Of a stretch of 64,000 nucleotides of DNA, positions 11,521-22,165 are shown piece by piece. Origin of the DNA: Tenodera sinensis (taxonomy: Eukaryota; Arthropoda; Insecta; Mantodea; Mantidae). The stretch spans positions 168,373,194 to 168,437,193 of the forward strand of contig CM060962.1 of assembly GCA_030765045.1 (NCBI GenBank). Reading direction: 5' to 3'. The position numbers and the translations under genes are program-made. The notes beneath the pieces were generated by a model. It had not been told where the DNA came from. It worked only from the letters and a program-made list of their open reading frames with translations, and made no database searches. How positions within the stretch are numbered: the stretch's first letter is position 1; each line of letters starts with the position of its first letter.

Positions 11521-11719
11521 TGTCTGTTAAATCTCTAAAAAAAAAGGGGGGGGGGGAGGCAAACTTGTATTCACGTATGCACGGACGTCAACTATTGACT
11601 CGAAAAAAATTGCCCTTATAACTCTGAACCTAATATTGTATATGAAGAACCCCTTCATAAAGAAACAACTGTGTATGGTGCGCGATTGGCGGAGAAAGTT
11701 TTTTCAGAGCTCCAATAAG
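11521..11719. other. Spacer between convergent transposase remnants
   Basis: It contains a poly-A/poly-G run at about 11538-11558. The right part may be decayed transposase sequence, but I could not align it. Confidence 0.4.
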
Positions 11720-12046
11720 CGCTTTCTATCTCTGGGGTAACCTAAAACATGGAGTGTACAAGATAAACCCACACACCCTGAAATAATTAAAACAAAATAT
11801 CTGACAAAAAAATTGCCAGCATTTCTCAACATGAACTACGGCGAGTGATGGATAGTTTCATAAAGGGGTGGCAAAAATGTATGGACAAAGACGGTGACCA
11901 GTTTCAGCATCTCCTTTCATAAAGTCGGTAAATAAAGTCTTTAAAAGTAAATTTAAAAATATTGTATGGTTTCATCCGCACCTTTCTATGGTAGCAGACG
12001 GCAACGAGCGCCGAGGATGCGGACCAGCAAAACACTGCGCAGCCGG
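11720..12046 (+). pseudogene. Tc1/mariner-superfamily transposase 3' end, right member of an inverted pair
   Basis: The plus strand reads LWGNLKHGVYKINPHTL near 11737-11787, then ISQHELRRVMDSFIKG and DKDGDQFQHLLS-stop (11820-11926). It continues through a 3' UTR to AGTGTTTTGC-type terminal sequence ending GCGCAGCCGG at 12046. Positions 11806-12046 are an imperfect inverted repeat of 11060-11300, which encodes the same C-terminus on the other strand. The two arms differ at many positions, so they are diverged copies and not a recent duplication. Confidence 0.85.
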
Positions 12047-12509
12047 TTAGTGAGGTTTTGTTCTCCCGGTACTAAGGAGAGAGGATGAAATAGAGTGTGT
12101 TCACGAAAGTTCGTGTGTTCTGCCTGTTGTCTCACACCTCACACCTGAAGAACGCCAACTAGAGTTTCATGCAGAAACTCCGGCAAGCAGCCGGAGACAA
12201 GAAGAAAGGACTCGGCCAACCAGTTCCAGGTGGTGTTCCGTGGAGGAGTCCCGCCAGGTACGTACGGCGCAGAGATGGTGAGGATCGGCAATCAAAGATG
12301 ATATTGCTGCCGGGATCAGAGTAAATGAGTAATATGTGACTGCAACAGTAACAGGCCGCAAGCTTATATGTTTGTGCTTTACTCGTACAATGCGTAATCC
12401 ATGCACTTTCAGAAGCGGCCTCGAGAAACAACGCAAAATAAAAAAATAAATAAAAATTGAGCTGCAATTCATATTTTTTCTCTACCACGCTAATTTGCAC
12501 ATCTTCTCT
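12047..12509. other. Unannotated stretch
   Basis: Two overlapping minus-strand frames of about 100 residues have no recognisable motif. Confidence 0.4.
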
Positions 12510-13207
12510 ACAAAGTATTCTTACAGGACCTTAAGCTTCAAACAATTTCATTATACTCGAGATAAACATTTGTAAAATAGTTTCATTACTCAATTCACTT
12601 GAAGTACAAGGAACATACAGGAGGCTGATGCGATTATCTGATGATTAAGAAGGGAATCGTTATATACTGGCTTTGAAATTCCATACTCTTTTCAAGGCAT
12701 CGAGAGAAACAATCGAATATCTGCTTGGCACCTCAAAAATGTGCAAAACACTTAAAGGTTTAAATTAATAACGACATGAATTGTCTGGTTTAACGTGATG
12801 TACATTTTTGTCCATGTTTCGTCTAGATTTGTACACTTTGCCTTGCATTCAACATTCATTTAGAAAAAAAGACGACTTCACAGGCCATTAGCAGAAAATT
12901 CCAAATATATATTTTACTAGCCATGCAAACATCTTAAACATTCGACATTTTAATCCAAATCGTCAAAGCCATTTTTATAAAATAAAAGGAAATTATCCAT
13001 TTTCCACATACAGTTTGAAATAGGTCCATATTCATAAAAAGCGTCGTATCATATCTATGGAAGATGCTAAGTTTTACCAAGTTTTGGTACTTATCTGCAA
13101 CTTCTTTTATGCGTTATGCTCTTGACACACATACACACGAGCGCGTATGTGGTTGGAATAAAAATCTAGCTCTACCTACACTAGGTAGGTGGTAGAGAAA
13201 GTAAAAA
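12510..13207 (+). mobile_element. M1 element copy, plus orientation, strongly diverged
   Basis: The left end is decayed (CTCTACAAAGTATTCTTACA). Landmarks include CTCGAGATAAACATTTGTA, TGGCTTTGAAATTCCATACT, the CCATTTTCCACATACAG segment and TTTATGCGTTATGCTCTTG. The right end GGTAGAGAAAGTAAAAAAC is good. It has lost part of the centre relative to the copy at 51.3-52.2 kb. Confidence 0.7.
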
Positions 13208-13257
13208 ACCGAACATCAGAATATGACTGCAACTGTAAACTTAAGTGGTACATAAAT

Positions 13258-13640
13258 TGGCTTTACTGATGAACAGTGTCATAGGAGACACTGTTGAACA
13301 GCGATGTCCAACGTTTGTGAAAGAGGGGAAGTTGGATTTACCCCCTTCCAATTTATGCGGACTGTGCTACTCTTTAACACCCAATTGCTTTGCAGTGGCG
13401 ATTTGCTGTGTGTATGTTCCGTTTGATTTACGAAAGCATTTTCAAATCGTATGCGATAAACATCTGACTTATTTGGTACTGCTTCCGTTTAAGAAGTCTA
13501 TAAATATTTGGTAACAAAGTCGAAGTGCATAGCCTTAGAAGATACACCAAGTGATCGTCGCGTAACGTATTATGGTTCAGGCTTTTAATATAGTTCAATT
13601 TGGAGAAGCTCTTGTTCGCAAGTATATGTAGAGCTATACT
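13258..13640 (-). repeat. R2 dispersed repeat, copy 2
   Basis: The reverse complement contains GCGACGATCACTTGGTGTAT, ATAGACTTCTTAAACGGAAG, TGTTTATCGCATACGATTTG, TTTCGTAAATCAAACGGAAC, GGGTTAAATCC-like and TTCCCCTCTTTCACAAACG. The order matches copies at 6.4, 56.4 and 58.2 kb. The forward frame at 13245-13514 is this repeat and not a gene. Confidence 0.75.
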
Positions 13641-13689
13641 CATTCTTGCACACTATTCCTGAGAATACTTTTTTTTTTCTGTCTACTTA

Positions 13690-14020
13690 TTTAAACCACA
13701 TAAGCATTTTCAGAAATGATTTTATTGCTAATTTTCTTGTAGGTGCAAGGGGAATATGGGAATACAGTAGGCTTCAAGCGATACTGAAACGTTCTAAGAG
13801 TTGGTTGTTATGTGATGCCTTTGAAATCCCGTTCTCTTTGCCAGGACAAGAGGTAAAAAATCGAATAACGTATTCCTATTTGAGAAAAGCATAAGAATTC
13901 GCAAATTCAAACAAGCAATAAAAGATATCTCGGAAATGGTTCACTCAAAAGGAAAAAGAAGTATTTGACATAAATTGTGGTTTTAACGAGATTCACATTT
14001 TGTATTTAGTAAACTTTTGT
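13690..14020 (+). mobile_element. M1 fragment, plus orientation, interrupted by SINE D
   Basis: TTGCTAATTTTCTTGTAGGT, GGGGAATATGGGAATACAGT, TGATGCCTTTGAAATCCCGT and GGAAATGGTTCACTC are M1 left-half blocks. The match stops where the SINE D pair begins at about 14018. The M1 sequence that follows the SINEs (14463) is in the opposite orientation, so the SINEs did not simply split one copy. Confidence 0.75.
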
Positions 14021-14336
14021 CTGGAAAGGGTAGAGTGAGACTGAAAAATTGAATGCAATGACCGGGATTTGAACCACGGATCTACCGGTTACCGTCCGGC
14101 TGCTCTAACCACTAAGCTATCATGGCCAACGTGCCGATATGACATTAAATTCTCCAACTTACTCGCATTATTCCCGGTAAACCACACAAGGAGATCTAAA
14201 TTTACTCTGAGATAACATCCCTTTATGGTGACTTACAACGTGTAAGTACTTAAGTCCCGGACTTCTAGTTTAACCAACTATAAGGTCAATTAATGTAATT
14301 AATTTTTTCCACACAATAGAAGTGTGTAGGGCATGA
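14018..14336 (-). mobile_element. SINE family D (tRNA-derived), copy 1
   Basis: The reverse complement of 14050-14135 is tRNA-like: GATAGCTTAGTGGTTAGAGC (A box) and, about 40 bases later, GTGGTTCAAATCCCGGTCAT (B box). An ACTCTACCCTTTCC tail follows. It lies beside a second partial copy at 14337-14462. Confidence 0.7.
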
Positions 14337-14462
14337 TTGGAAAGGGTAGAAGGAGACTGAAAAATTGAACCACGGATCTACCGGTTACTATCCGGCTGAT
14401 CAAACCACTAAGCTATCTTGGCCAACGTGCAGATATGACATTAAATTCTCCAACTCACTCGC
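14337..14462 (-). mobile_element. SINE family D, copy 2, with B-box deletion
   Basis: It matches 14018-14155 (TTGGAAAGGGTAGAAGGAGA, ACCACGGATCTACCGGTTAC, AAGCTATCTTGGCCAACGTG). It lacks about 20 bases between two short TTGAA-type direct repeats, which removes the outer part of the B box. The deletion at a direct repeat suggests slippage. Confidence 0.75.
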
Positions 14463-15100
14463 AAAGTTGGTATTTAACTTCAACGAATTTCAAGGATGCG
14501 ACACGAAGATTTTGAAGAAAATAGCCCAACCCTAAACTACCGTTTACATGGAAAAATTTTCGAAAATTTTGATTTTCTTGAAAATGGCTGTAACAATTTT
14601 GGTTAAAATGCCGTATGTTTGAGATATTTTTATGACAAATGAAATGTATACCTTGAATTTCCTGGCTATAGTCTACGTAGTGCTGCTTACTATGGATGAC
14701 TTTTGAATAACTCGTAGACCGTAAGAGATAGACAAAATCTTACTGTACACAAAATGTAGATCTTGCTAAAACACACAATTTTTCTGTAGGGTGAATCATT
14801 TCGGAGATATTCCTCGTTATTTGTGTAAGTTTTGAAGAACTTATCCTACTTCTGACAAATGGAACATCTTTATTTATTTTTATATATTAACCATGCAAAG
14901 AGAACGGAATTTGAAAGCATTAAAAGACTAGACTATCACTCAAAGCCTACTGTATTCGCATATTCCCCTTGCACCTACAAGGAAATAAGCAGTAAGATAA
15001 TTTCTGCAAAGGTTTTTTCTCAACTAACACGAAGAAGATATAGGAATAAGAGTTAGTAAGAATAGTTAGTACAAGGGTAGAGAAAGTCATGTGAATTTTT
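14463..15100 (-). mobile_element. M1 element, minus orientation, truncated at left
   Basis: It starts inside M1 at AAAGTTGGTATTTAACTTCA. It runs through GGATGCGACACGAAGATTTT, TTGAAAATGGCTGTAAC, GAAATGTATACCTTGAATTT, GGATGACTTTTGAATAACTC, AGAGAACGGAATTTGAAAGC and TTCCCCTTGCACCTACAAGG to AGGGTAGAGAAAGTCATGTG. The right terminus is intact; the left third and the microsatellite site are missing. Confidence 0.85.
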
Positions 15101-15361
15101 AAACAAATTATATTCTAATCAGAGCAAATGTATTGGACGCACTTGGTTAACGATTTAAAAATGTTTTTAAGCTAAATCTCATTGTAAATTTGTATCATGT
15201 GATGAAGAAGGTTTTCACATTAGTCAAACTCATGCTTTGCTTTGAAAAATTGAAAATATTCCGTTTCTTTCCTCTCGGCTCCGCTTAACATAATTTGTGT
15301 TGTGCATAATGTTGCTATAAGGGTTGATTTTTACAAGGTTTTTAAATCTGGGATAACATAT
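15101..15361. other. Unannotated spacer
   Basis: No visible features. Confidence 0.4.
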
Positions 15362-15960
15362 TAATACGAGGTTGAATCAAAAAGTAAGTTGCCCTTGCAC
15401 GCCACAAGAGCACGCTGTGTGTCGTGACGGTGGCCAATATGCAGCAAGCTACAGTAACTGCTGACACATCCGATAGGTAGGGTGGTGTGGTATCCCATCG
15501 TGTTGTGTGAGCAGAGCAGGCCTGGCTCAATGGCATGCTAACTGAATATTCACTCCAAATTGGAGGTGCGTGCAACAATCAGATTTCTGTGGGCTAAACA
15601 GCTCAGTTACATAGACATTCATTGTGAAATCACCGCTCTTTATTGTGGGCATGCAATTTTTCACCACAGCACCTTACACAGCCCACCAAACGTCGGAACT
15701 GCTACAGCGATTCTAGTGGGAGGTAAGACAACATCCCCCATACAGTTCAGACTTAGCGCCATGCGATTACTATGTGTTTAGTAAGGTGAAAAAGGATCTT
15801 GGTGGACGAAAGTTCCGAAACGATGAGGACGTGCAAGCAGCTGTATCCAGCAGGTGGTTACATAGCACTGGAGGTGATCTCTACACATCCGGAATCGAAA
15901 AGTTGGTTGCCCGATCCGATAAATGTTTACAGTCTCTTGGGGACTATGTGGAAAAGTGAA
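15362..15960 (+). pseudogene. Mariner-type transposase, internally deleted
   Basis: A mariner-like terminus (GAGGTTGAATCAAAAAGTAA, 15367) precedes LEVRATIRFLWAKQ...YIDIHCEI (about 15558-15640), the N-terminal helix-turn-helix of mariner transposases. The central region with the first D is missing. The C-terminal half resumes as HPPYSSDLAPCDYYVF (third D of the DD34D set), then KVKKDLGGRKFRNDEDVQAA and GIEKLVARSDKCLQSLGDYV, stopping at 15957-15959. The halves are in different frames, with a stop inside RF-WEV. A usual mariner transposase is about 345 residues; here fewer than 200 codons remain. I do not see a matching right terminal repeat. Confidence 0.9.
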
Positions 15961-16499
15961 CTTACATTGTACGTTGCCATAGCTGTGTTGCCTATGTGTA
16001 TTATTATCCATTGCTTAAGTAGAACACTTCTGTTACTTTTCCCCTTTGGCATATTTGTGTGAGAAACTGATCGTGATCTATGCATTTCAAACACTGCGAA
16101 CAGAATGGGCTTTCCATACTCCACGTAAAGAACGATTTCATTTCTCAATCCATTAAGACATCATGTAGCTTATCTTAGCTTACTTCTCCTAGAATGAATT
16201 CTAAGATATTTAAATGTGATTAACGCATTGTGATGCTTCTATGAAGCAGATACATTAGGTGCCTAACTTACCTTCCCGGAAACCACGTTAAAACTAACGA
16301 ATGCAAAAGCTGTGGTTGCTAATCACAAACAGGAGAAATTGGCTAAAAAAGCAATTTTAGGCACTAGTAAGCAGAATAGACACAAACGTATGGCGCTATA
16401 AAACGAAGAATTTCGGCTTATAATTGTAGGAAACGTGCTTATGACATAAAAGCCTACGTTTCTGAACAAAGGAATAAAATACGCAAATAGGGCAAAATC
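15961..16499. other. Unannotated stretch
   Basis: No convincing motif. The right end of the mariner relic and the left end of the next transposase relic should lie here but are not recognisable. Confidence 0.4.
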
Positions 16500-17163
16500 C
16501 ACTCCCTACTCATGAGTCACTCCGCACCACACATTCATTCGGTTTAGGGCTGGCTTGTTCGAGTTCATATGAGATATGTGGGTTCTCGGTTTCCCAAATA
16601 ATGCAGTTATGCGTGTTAACTCAGCCACACACATGAAATGTGGCTTCGTCCATGAGCATCCATTTCTTTAACCACTGATCGACCTTTTCCTATCGCTCAC
16701 GCATCATTATAGGAAAATTGAGTGTGTTCTGCTCTGTTGGTAAGCGGCGGAGTGGCTTATGTGGGCTCTGAGTCATGCTTTGTCGAATATCTTCCTCCTT
16801 GTTTCTATCACGCAGCCTTCCGTCTTTGTGAGGCATTTAGAGACCATTTCTTCAAGAACCGTTTAATAATATCTCGAAGCAATGGGACACACCGACAGTC
16901 ATACTAACATCTGGATGCTCGCTGTGTCTCTATTACACTCGAAAATTTCCCATACCATAGGACACACTGAGCACGCTGTTGTGGCGTAACAACCATTTTG
17001 TTTTCAATGTACGATAGCGTGTAATGCCAACTGGAAACATCACTCGTTGACTCCCATCCTTTCCGCTTACATTTAAGAAAATCGTTCAGAGATATATAGC
17101 TACATTAACTTCATAAATATAACGTTACACTTTTCTGACATCTCAAACGGATCACCCTATACA
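16500..17163 (-). pseudogene. Tc1/mariner-superfamily transposase, N-terminal and central part
   Basis: On the minus strand the element begins near 17163 with TATAGGGTGATCCGTTTGAG, a typical terminal sequence. About 155 bases later it reads MVVTPQQRAQCVLWYGKFSS, the N-terminal HTH opening of this arthropod family. It continues, with many stops and shifts, to RDIIKRFLKKW, DEATFHVCG and VNTHNCIIWETENPH (first catalytic D and its neighbourhood), then SPKLN near 16520. The frame at 16722-16907 is the antisense shadow. The 3' half with the second and third acidic residues is absent. Confidence 0.8.
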
Positions 17164-17560
17164 ACCTACCGCAATAACCCTCACAGTAACAAAAGGGCTG
17201 ACCGTGTATTGACGCTCCATACGAGTATTGTATCTACACAGTCAGAACACAAACAGCTGACAGACCATTGTCACGAAATCAAAAGCTTGCTGCTAATAAT
17301 GTGGATACATGCACAAACACTTGTTTGGAAGGTTTGGTGGTTTATTGCTTTTCCCACTAAGTACGTGGTAAGCTAAACTTTCAGTTACATATTTCAGGCA
17401 CAGTTTCCCAGATTTCAGACTTTCGGTTAGTGTTGCGTTAAGTTGCGTTGCGTTTGTGTCAGTGAAAATGTGGAACGAGAAGAAAAGATAAGTTAACACA
17501 AGGGAAATCAAATTGGATGCGTTAAAAAACCGGACAAAGGGGAACATAATAATTTTTAGG
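17164..17560. other. Unannotated stretch
   Basis: No visible features. Confidence 0.4.
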
Positions 17561-17849
17561 ATGTTACATTTTTTTGTTTCCTATATTGTGCTAGAAGGTC
17601 CATTTATGTAATTTGGGTATTATGTTAAGAGGAGAGACCTGATGTTAAGTAAAATGCATATTCTTAATCACTATAGATATCATAAAAACGACTTAATTGA
17701 GTTCAACTCACTACCCTTGGAGCTGTGTTTTATAAAGTTGAATGTGCCTATTTCAACATATAATGCCTATAAATGCCTATTTGGTTTTTTCGAGCAGAGA
17801 AAACCCATTTTTCCTGTGAAGCTTTCGAGTATTTGAAATTTCCTCCAGA

Positions 17850-18165
17850 GGCGTTACCAACACTTCGTATGAAGACATGCGAAACGAATTAAGTGTATCC
17901 TCAATTGAAGAGAAAATATGCCAATATAAAGAACAGTGGACTCAACATGTATACCGAATGAATTCAAACCATTTTCCAAAACAAATTCTGGATTATAGAC
18001 CCAAGGACGACCTAGGAAACGATGGACAGATCCAATGTGAAGCCGGAACGGGCTTGAAGCCTAATCCTTGTACTGGAGGAGAAGAAGAAGAAGAAGAAGA
18101 AGAAGAAGAAGAAGAAGAAGAAGAAGAAGAAGAAGAAGAAGAAGAAGAAGAAGAAGAAACCCAAC
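17850..18165 (+). pseudogene. LINE retrotransposon ORF2, extreme C-terminus with (GAA)n tail
   Basis: Plus-strand residues RNELSVSSIEEKICQYKEQW (from about 17880) and then HVYRMNSNHFPKQILDYRPK match the tail region that follows the reverse transcriptase in many arthropod LINEs (IxxELxxxxIxxKIxxYRxxWxxHVxRM...PKxxLxYxPxG). The usual GRRxxGRPxxRW box is broken here (KDDLGNDGQ). EAGTGLKPNP precedes a GAA repeat that acts as the 3' tail. Only the last 90 or so residues survive; all catalytic domains are missing. This is a typical 5'-truncated insertion. The glutamate run in this frame is tail, not protein. Confidence 0.75.
18079..18160. repeat. (GAA)n microsatellite tail
   Basis: About 27 GAA units directly follow the LINE remnant and probably began as its 3' tail. 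Confidence 0.95.
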
Positions 18166-18479
18166 TTTATTGTAAAATTGGATTAAATGTTTGACATACA
18201 CGCAATTTACACCTCATGGGTTCATTACATTACTCAAATTTGCTTTTAATCACTGCCGGGGGCCTTTAATGACGAGGTTTAGGTATAAGTGCTTCTACTG
18301 CACTTGAAGATAGCCAGCTCTGCCGTACATTCTTTATGGTCCCACTTCCAATTGAACTTGTACTGTTGCTTTTCCTGGTTGTCAGTGGTGATTAATGGCT
18401 TAACGTACCTTCAAATTTATAAACATCTACAAAAGAGTACCATCCTCTACCATTAATGCACAATGGGGCCAGTCAGAGA

Positions 18480-18545
18480 GAGACAGAGAGGGGGAAGGGT
18501 GGGAGGGAGGAAGGGAGGGTGGGAGGGAAGGACTGAGCAGATACT
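18480..18545. repeat. GGGA/GAGA purine-rich low-complexity tract
   Basis: GAGAGAGACAGAGAGGGGGA followed by GGGAGGGAGG-type words. No further structure. Confidence 0.8.
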
Positions 18546-18570
18546 TCGTACTTGGGTAAAACCTGCCAGA

Positions 18571-19010
18571 AAACATTAGAAGCTTCAAACAATTAGGACG
18601 GAAAGTAGAGTTTCCACCTCAATGCACCTCGTTAAATGAAAATTACTATACAGTCCTAATGCTCTAAGCTATTAACAAATTTGTGCATAAATTTACCCAA
18701 AACATTCAACTTGTTCCAGGTGATGCATGTCAACATGTAAGAAAAAAAGTGGGAGTGGATTCTTCAAGAGCATAGTGACTTTAAACAATTAAGACACAGG
18801 AATCGATTCTTGGCGGTGAAACCAGTGCTTCAAGTGATATTGATCCACAAAGTCTTGAGCTCTTCAAGTAAATACGCTTCAGTAACATCAGCAGACGTGG
18901 AAAGGTCTTTTACGGTGCGCAAAATAGGCATAACTTAAAAGTGGAAAATTTGAAAGAGCATCTCGTCATTATGTGTAATCAAACGAGTGTTTGTTAATGA
19001 TTGACAAAAG
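18571..19010 (+). pseudogene. hAT transposase, C-terminal dimerisation domain fragment
   Basis: Near 18865-18925 the plus strand reads LFKYASVTSADVERSFTVRK. After a one-base shift it continues NLKVENLKEHLVIMCNQT (about 18935-18990). This KYxPITSxDVERSFS...NLKxENLKxxLxxxCN pattern is the hAT dimerisation block of a common arthropod lineage. Upstream FVHKFTQNIQLVPGDACQHV (about 18680) fits the same protein. Stops and the shift show decay. The BED finger and catalytic acids are not seen. Confidence 0.8.
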
Positions 19011-19374
19011 CTATCGTGAATTAAAAGCGACGCACTAACGAAATTAGTATCAGGTACTGTTCATACAGCGTTTTGGTTAGGTCCCACCATTCTGTGATTT
19101 CTGTATTAATCTACATGTAACACGTTATATAAATTTGATTAAATAGGTACTGCATGATTTATATGTTTTACTTCAATGGGTAACAAGAAAAATCCAAGTA
19201 GTGTTCATTTTCCTAGTCTTTTTCTTGCATGTAGCTGTAAAGATTTTAGCACCTAGTTTCATGGTTTCAGTGCCACTTTTGTTTAGCTATTTTTACACTT
19301 TTAACTGTCTTTTTGCCTGCCTATTTTGAACTTTTTAAGTGCCTAACATCCGGTCTCTAGTTATGAGTTATGAA

Positions 19375-19464
19375 TAATAAACTCTTTATTCCGTGAAACT
19401 GGACATTTCGATAACTCAACACCCTCTTAGTCGACATTAGGTCGAGTTATCGGGATTTTACTGT
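19375..19464. mobile_element. Right terminus of a pogo/Tigger-like element
   Basis: The sequence ends CGAGTTATCGGGATTTTACTG-TA. Read inward this is CAGTAAAATCCCGATAACTC, a pogo/Tigger-type terminus, followed by a second ATAACTC motif at 19413. The left partner was not found. Confidence 0.5.
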
Positions 19465-21027
19465 AGTACTAAATAATGTCATTATGATTATTGTACATAT
19501 ATACTTCGCTCTTGCCGCATAAAGTTGTGCCTATCCAATGAATATATGGGGTGAATAGCTACCCCCATTAATTTAGAAACACTATTCTCAGGTGTGTTAG
19601 TTCTCTTGCAGTGTGTGAACTAGCGTCGGTGGGGTTTACCAGGAAACACCCAAAGAATTTTTTACGCTAGCACTTGTCCATAAGCAGTGACACCTTTCCC
19701 CAGAGCTATGAGTGCTTGAGTCCGTTCTACGCAAGTGGCATTAAGCACCTCACCACTTTCGTGAGGACTTGGTTTCAGGACACACAGGAAATTCCAAACG
19801 AACTACTCGTATACGATTCTTGTCGCCATCCGTAGATTATAGTAGGCACTTCGTTTGCTTGTGGGTGTCTCCACTACCTGCAACCCAGCCCACGAGATAT
19901 TATGCTCTCGTTCCAAAAATCCTCGCAGGAATAGTGCTAATAGTGTGGGATTACCGTCTACTGACAGTGAGAACTGCTCCTAAAAAGGAACCAACATTCT
20001 AAGTCTCCGGCAAATGTTTATAATTAAATCGTAGGTAATTGTGTATTTGTGCTTGCCGTGAACGTGATTTAACCCTTTCTGTCCTGAAGGAATCCTGATT
20101 TCAGTTAGCTATAGTCACGTTGTTGCTTCCCGGTTTTCGGCACCAAAACATGCGGGGCGAACAACTAGCTGACGTCTACGAAAGGGCCTTGCGTACATAC
20201 ACCCGTGACTGTTACACATTTATTGCCAATAACATATGTACAAGTTCGCGGCTAACTTCTGCTCTAATAGTATAGTCAATATTACACATATCAAAAAATT
20301 ATCATGACCAAGTAAGCTAAGCTCGATTTGTGGACCTGGCGTAGAGAGTCCTGAGTTCTCCACAACCGACTTCTAGTGTTGCTTGAATAGATTATTTGCC
20401 ACATGTTTATCTTGAGCAGCGCTCCGAATACCACAGTCCTGGATGTTAGTTGTCAAGTCTTTCACTGCACGGGTTAGACAATCACCGTGCAAGAATGGCA
20501 AGATTTGTGGACCCAAAACCCAAGCGGAGCACTCCACGTAGGTCAAGGTGGCCCCTTGTGCCAAAGACAGTAGCCACAAAGGTCCTGGGTTCATTTCCTA
20601 TCATGCAGTTACTAATTTTGCTTTCTTTTTTTATTCCATATGAAGAAGAGCATTAACACTACTATCATTTCCTTATTCGGCTCACCCCAGAAATCTTGAA
20701 TAAGGTACGACATTCGTTTCTTCGCCGCTGTCAATTTTGCCATTAAGATTCAGGTCACGATTTCGAACACACCTATGGATGTGTATGGATATCTTGGTTG
20801 TTTTTATGCTTTTACTCATTCTTTGACCCTTTAAACTACTTTCCATTCTGAATTGCAGCATATGAACGTATTAAGCAGGTTTCAACGTTTTTTTAGCAGG
20901 AGTTGATTAATTGTACTGAAGTTTGAAGTAAAGCCACATACATTGAAATGTAATTTAAAATCTAGATCAAAAACCATTAATATACCGTATTCAAAATAAA
21001 GAAAAGAAGAAGAAATAAAAAGAAAAG
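19465..21027. other. Unannotated stretch
   Basis: Frames of 70-80 residues have no motifs. I see no repeats. Confidence 0.45.
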
Positions 21028-21117
21028 AAGCGAACGAGACTCGAACTCGAAAACGATGAAGACCTCATGATCGAATGCTATTGCCATAATCATTGCGCCA
21101 GAGAGGTGCGCTCTAAG
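21028..21117 (-). mobile_element. tRNA-derived SINE head (family E)
   Basis: The reverse complement has CTCTGGCGCAATGATTATGG (A-box arm) and CGAGTTCGAGTCTCG, a complete T-arm whose CGAG/CTCG stem is perfect and contains the B box. There is no acceptor-stem pairing, so it is not a functional tRNA. An AAGAAAAG-rich tract on its 3' side (about 20995-21027) would be the tail. Confidence 0.7.
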
Positions 21118-21313
21118 ACGTGCCTTCCTTTTCGTGTTGCGCTCTCGAATGGTCGATATTAGTCAGTGGCGTACTGGCACTGCAGAAACTTATAGCCATA
21201 ACTTCTAAGTTTGAACGAACAGGTCATAGATCTCCTATCTCAAACTATTTGTTTAAGATAGCTCCATATCCTCCGAAAATACTTCGGTGTACTTCACTAA
21301 CTCCCTGCATATA

Positions 21314-21500
21314 CAGTTAAACCTGCTTCATACGTAACCCAGTTCTAAGTAATTCGTATTTACACGTCAATTTTTGTAGGTCCGTCAAAACGTAATTTAG
21401 AAATCTGTTAATAGAACCTTATTTATAGGTAATGCATTTATATGTAACTCGCTGTTATACGTATTAGATTTCAGCAAAAGACAACTGAGATTTACGTAAT
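21314..21500 (+). mobile_element. Left terminus of a pogo/Tigger-like element
   Basis: TA-CAGTTAAACCTGCTTCATA is followed by three further ACGTAA/TACGTA blocks (TACGTAACCC, ATACGTATTAG). It has the typical pogo opening CAGTTAAACCT with a TA target. No transposase or right end is recognised. Confidence 0.5.
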
Positions 21501-21608
21501 TATAATGACCATAACAGCATACGCTACCTTAAAAGAAACTCGAGGCATACTTTCCTTATCTCTGCTCACGAAGTCACAAGCTGAACGGGCGGCTTTCGGC
21601 CGCGGGAG

Positions 21609-21664
21609 GATGGTGGTGGCGGTGGCGGTGGCGGTGGCGGTGACGGTGACGATGGTGGTGGTGG
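21609..21664. repeat. GGTGGC/GGTGAC microsatellite
   Basis: Degenerate GGT, GGC and GAC triplets directly left of SINE B. Confidence 0.9.
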
Positions 21665-21671
21665 TGTTTTT

Positions 21672-21835
21672 TTTTATTTTGTTGTTTAACGACGCTGTCA
21701 ATTGCCAGGATCACATCAGCGTCGCCGGTGTGCCGGAATTTTGTCCCGCAGGAGTTCTTTTACATGCCAGTAAATCTACTGACATGGAGCTGTCGTTTTT
21801 AAGCACACTAGCCAACTGAGCCACCCAGACCGACG
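21672..21835 (-). mobile_element. SINE family B, internally deleted copy
   Basis: The tail GTTGTTTAACGACGCTGTCA and body CCAGTAAATCTACTGACATG match the full copy at 62643-62872. About 70 bases containing the B box and part of the anticodon arm are missing between AAGCACAC and CCAACTGAGCCAC, so the internal pol III promoter is broken. Confidence 0.85.
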
Positions 21836-22091
21836 GTACCGGTAGTGATGAAGTTGTGCCTATAAATGAGCTATACTGCTCGCAAAAGTTAAAGGCATGT
21901 GAACGCTGGCCAATGCTCAAGCGGAGCGCTGTTGCCAAGCGTAGTGCGTGTACCGGCAGAGGTTCTGTGCATAAGAGCGTGTGAGATGCGTGTACCACAT
22001 TCGGCAGCACTGGTAGGAGGGGCAAGCTTAGGATTCGCTGGAGTCTGCAGTACCGTATTGCTTTATTTTTTTAAAAAGCTATGATGTATTA

Positions 22092-22163
<72 letters not shown>
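22092..22163. repeat. (CA)n microsatellite
   Basis: About 36 perfect CA units. Confidence 0.98.

Positions 22164-22165
<2 letters not shown>

Larger units (their letters stand above)
17740..18570. other. Possible internal part of a decayed hAT element, interrupted by a LINE end
   Basis: GTGCCTATTTCAAC, AATGCCTATAAATGCCTATT at 17745-17783 and GCCTATTTTGAACTTTTTAA at 19318-19337 may bracket the hAT relic whose C-terminus is at 18.6-19.0 kb. Between them lies the LINE 3' end (17850-18165). The rest of the interval has no readable domains. The bracket is inference. Confidence 0.35.

Noticed and set aside
18070..18163. Acidic Glu-rich protein tail
   Set aside because: The GAA run is the tail of a LINE remnant.
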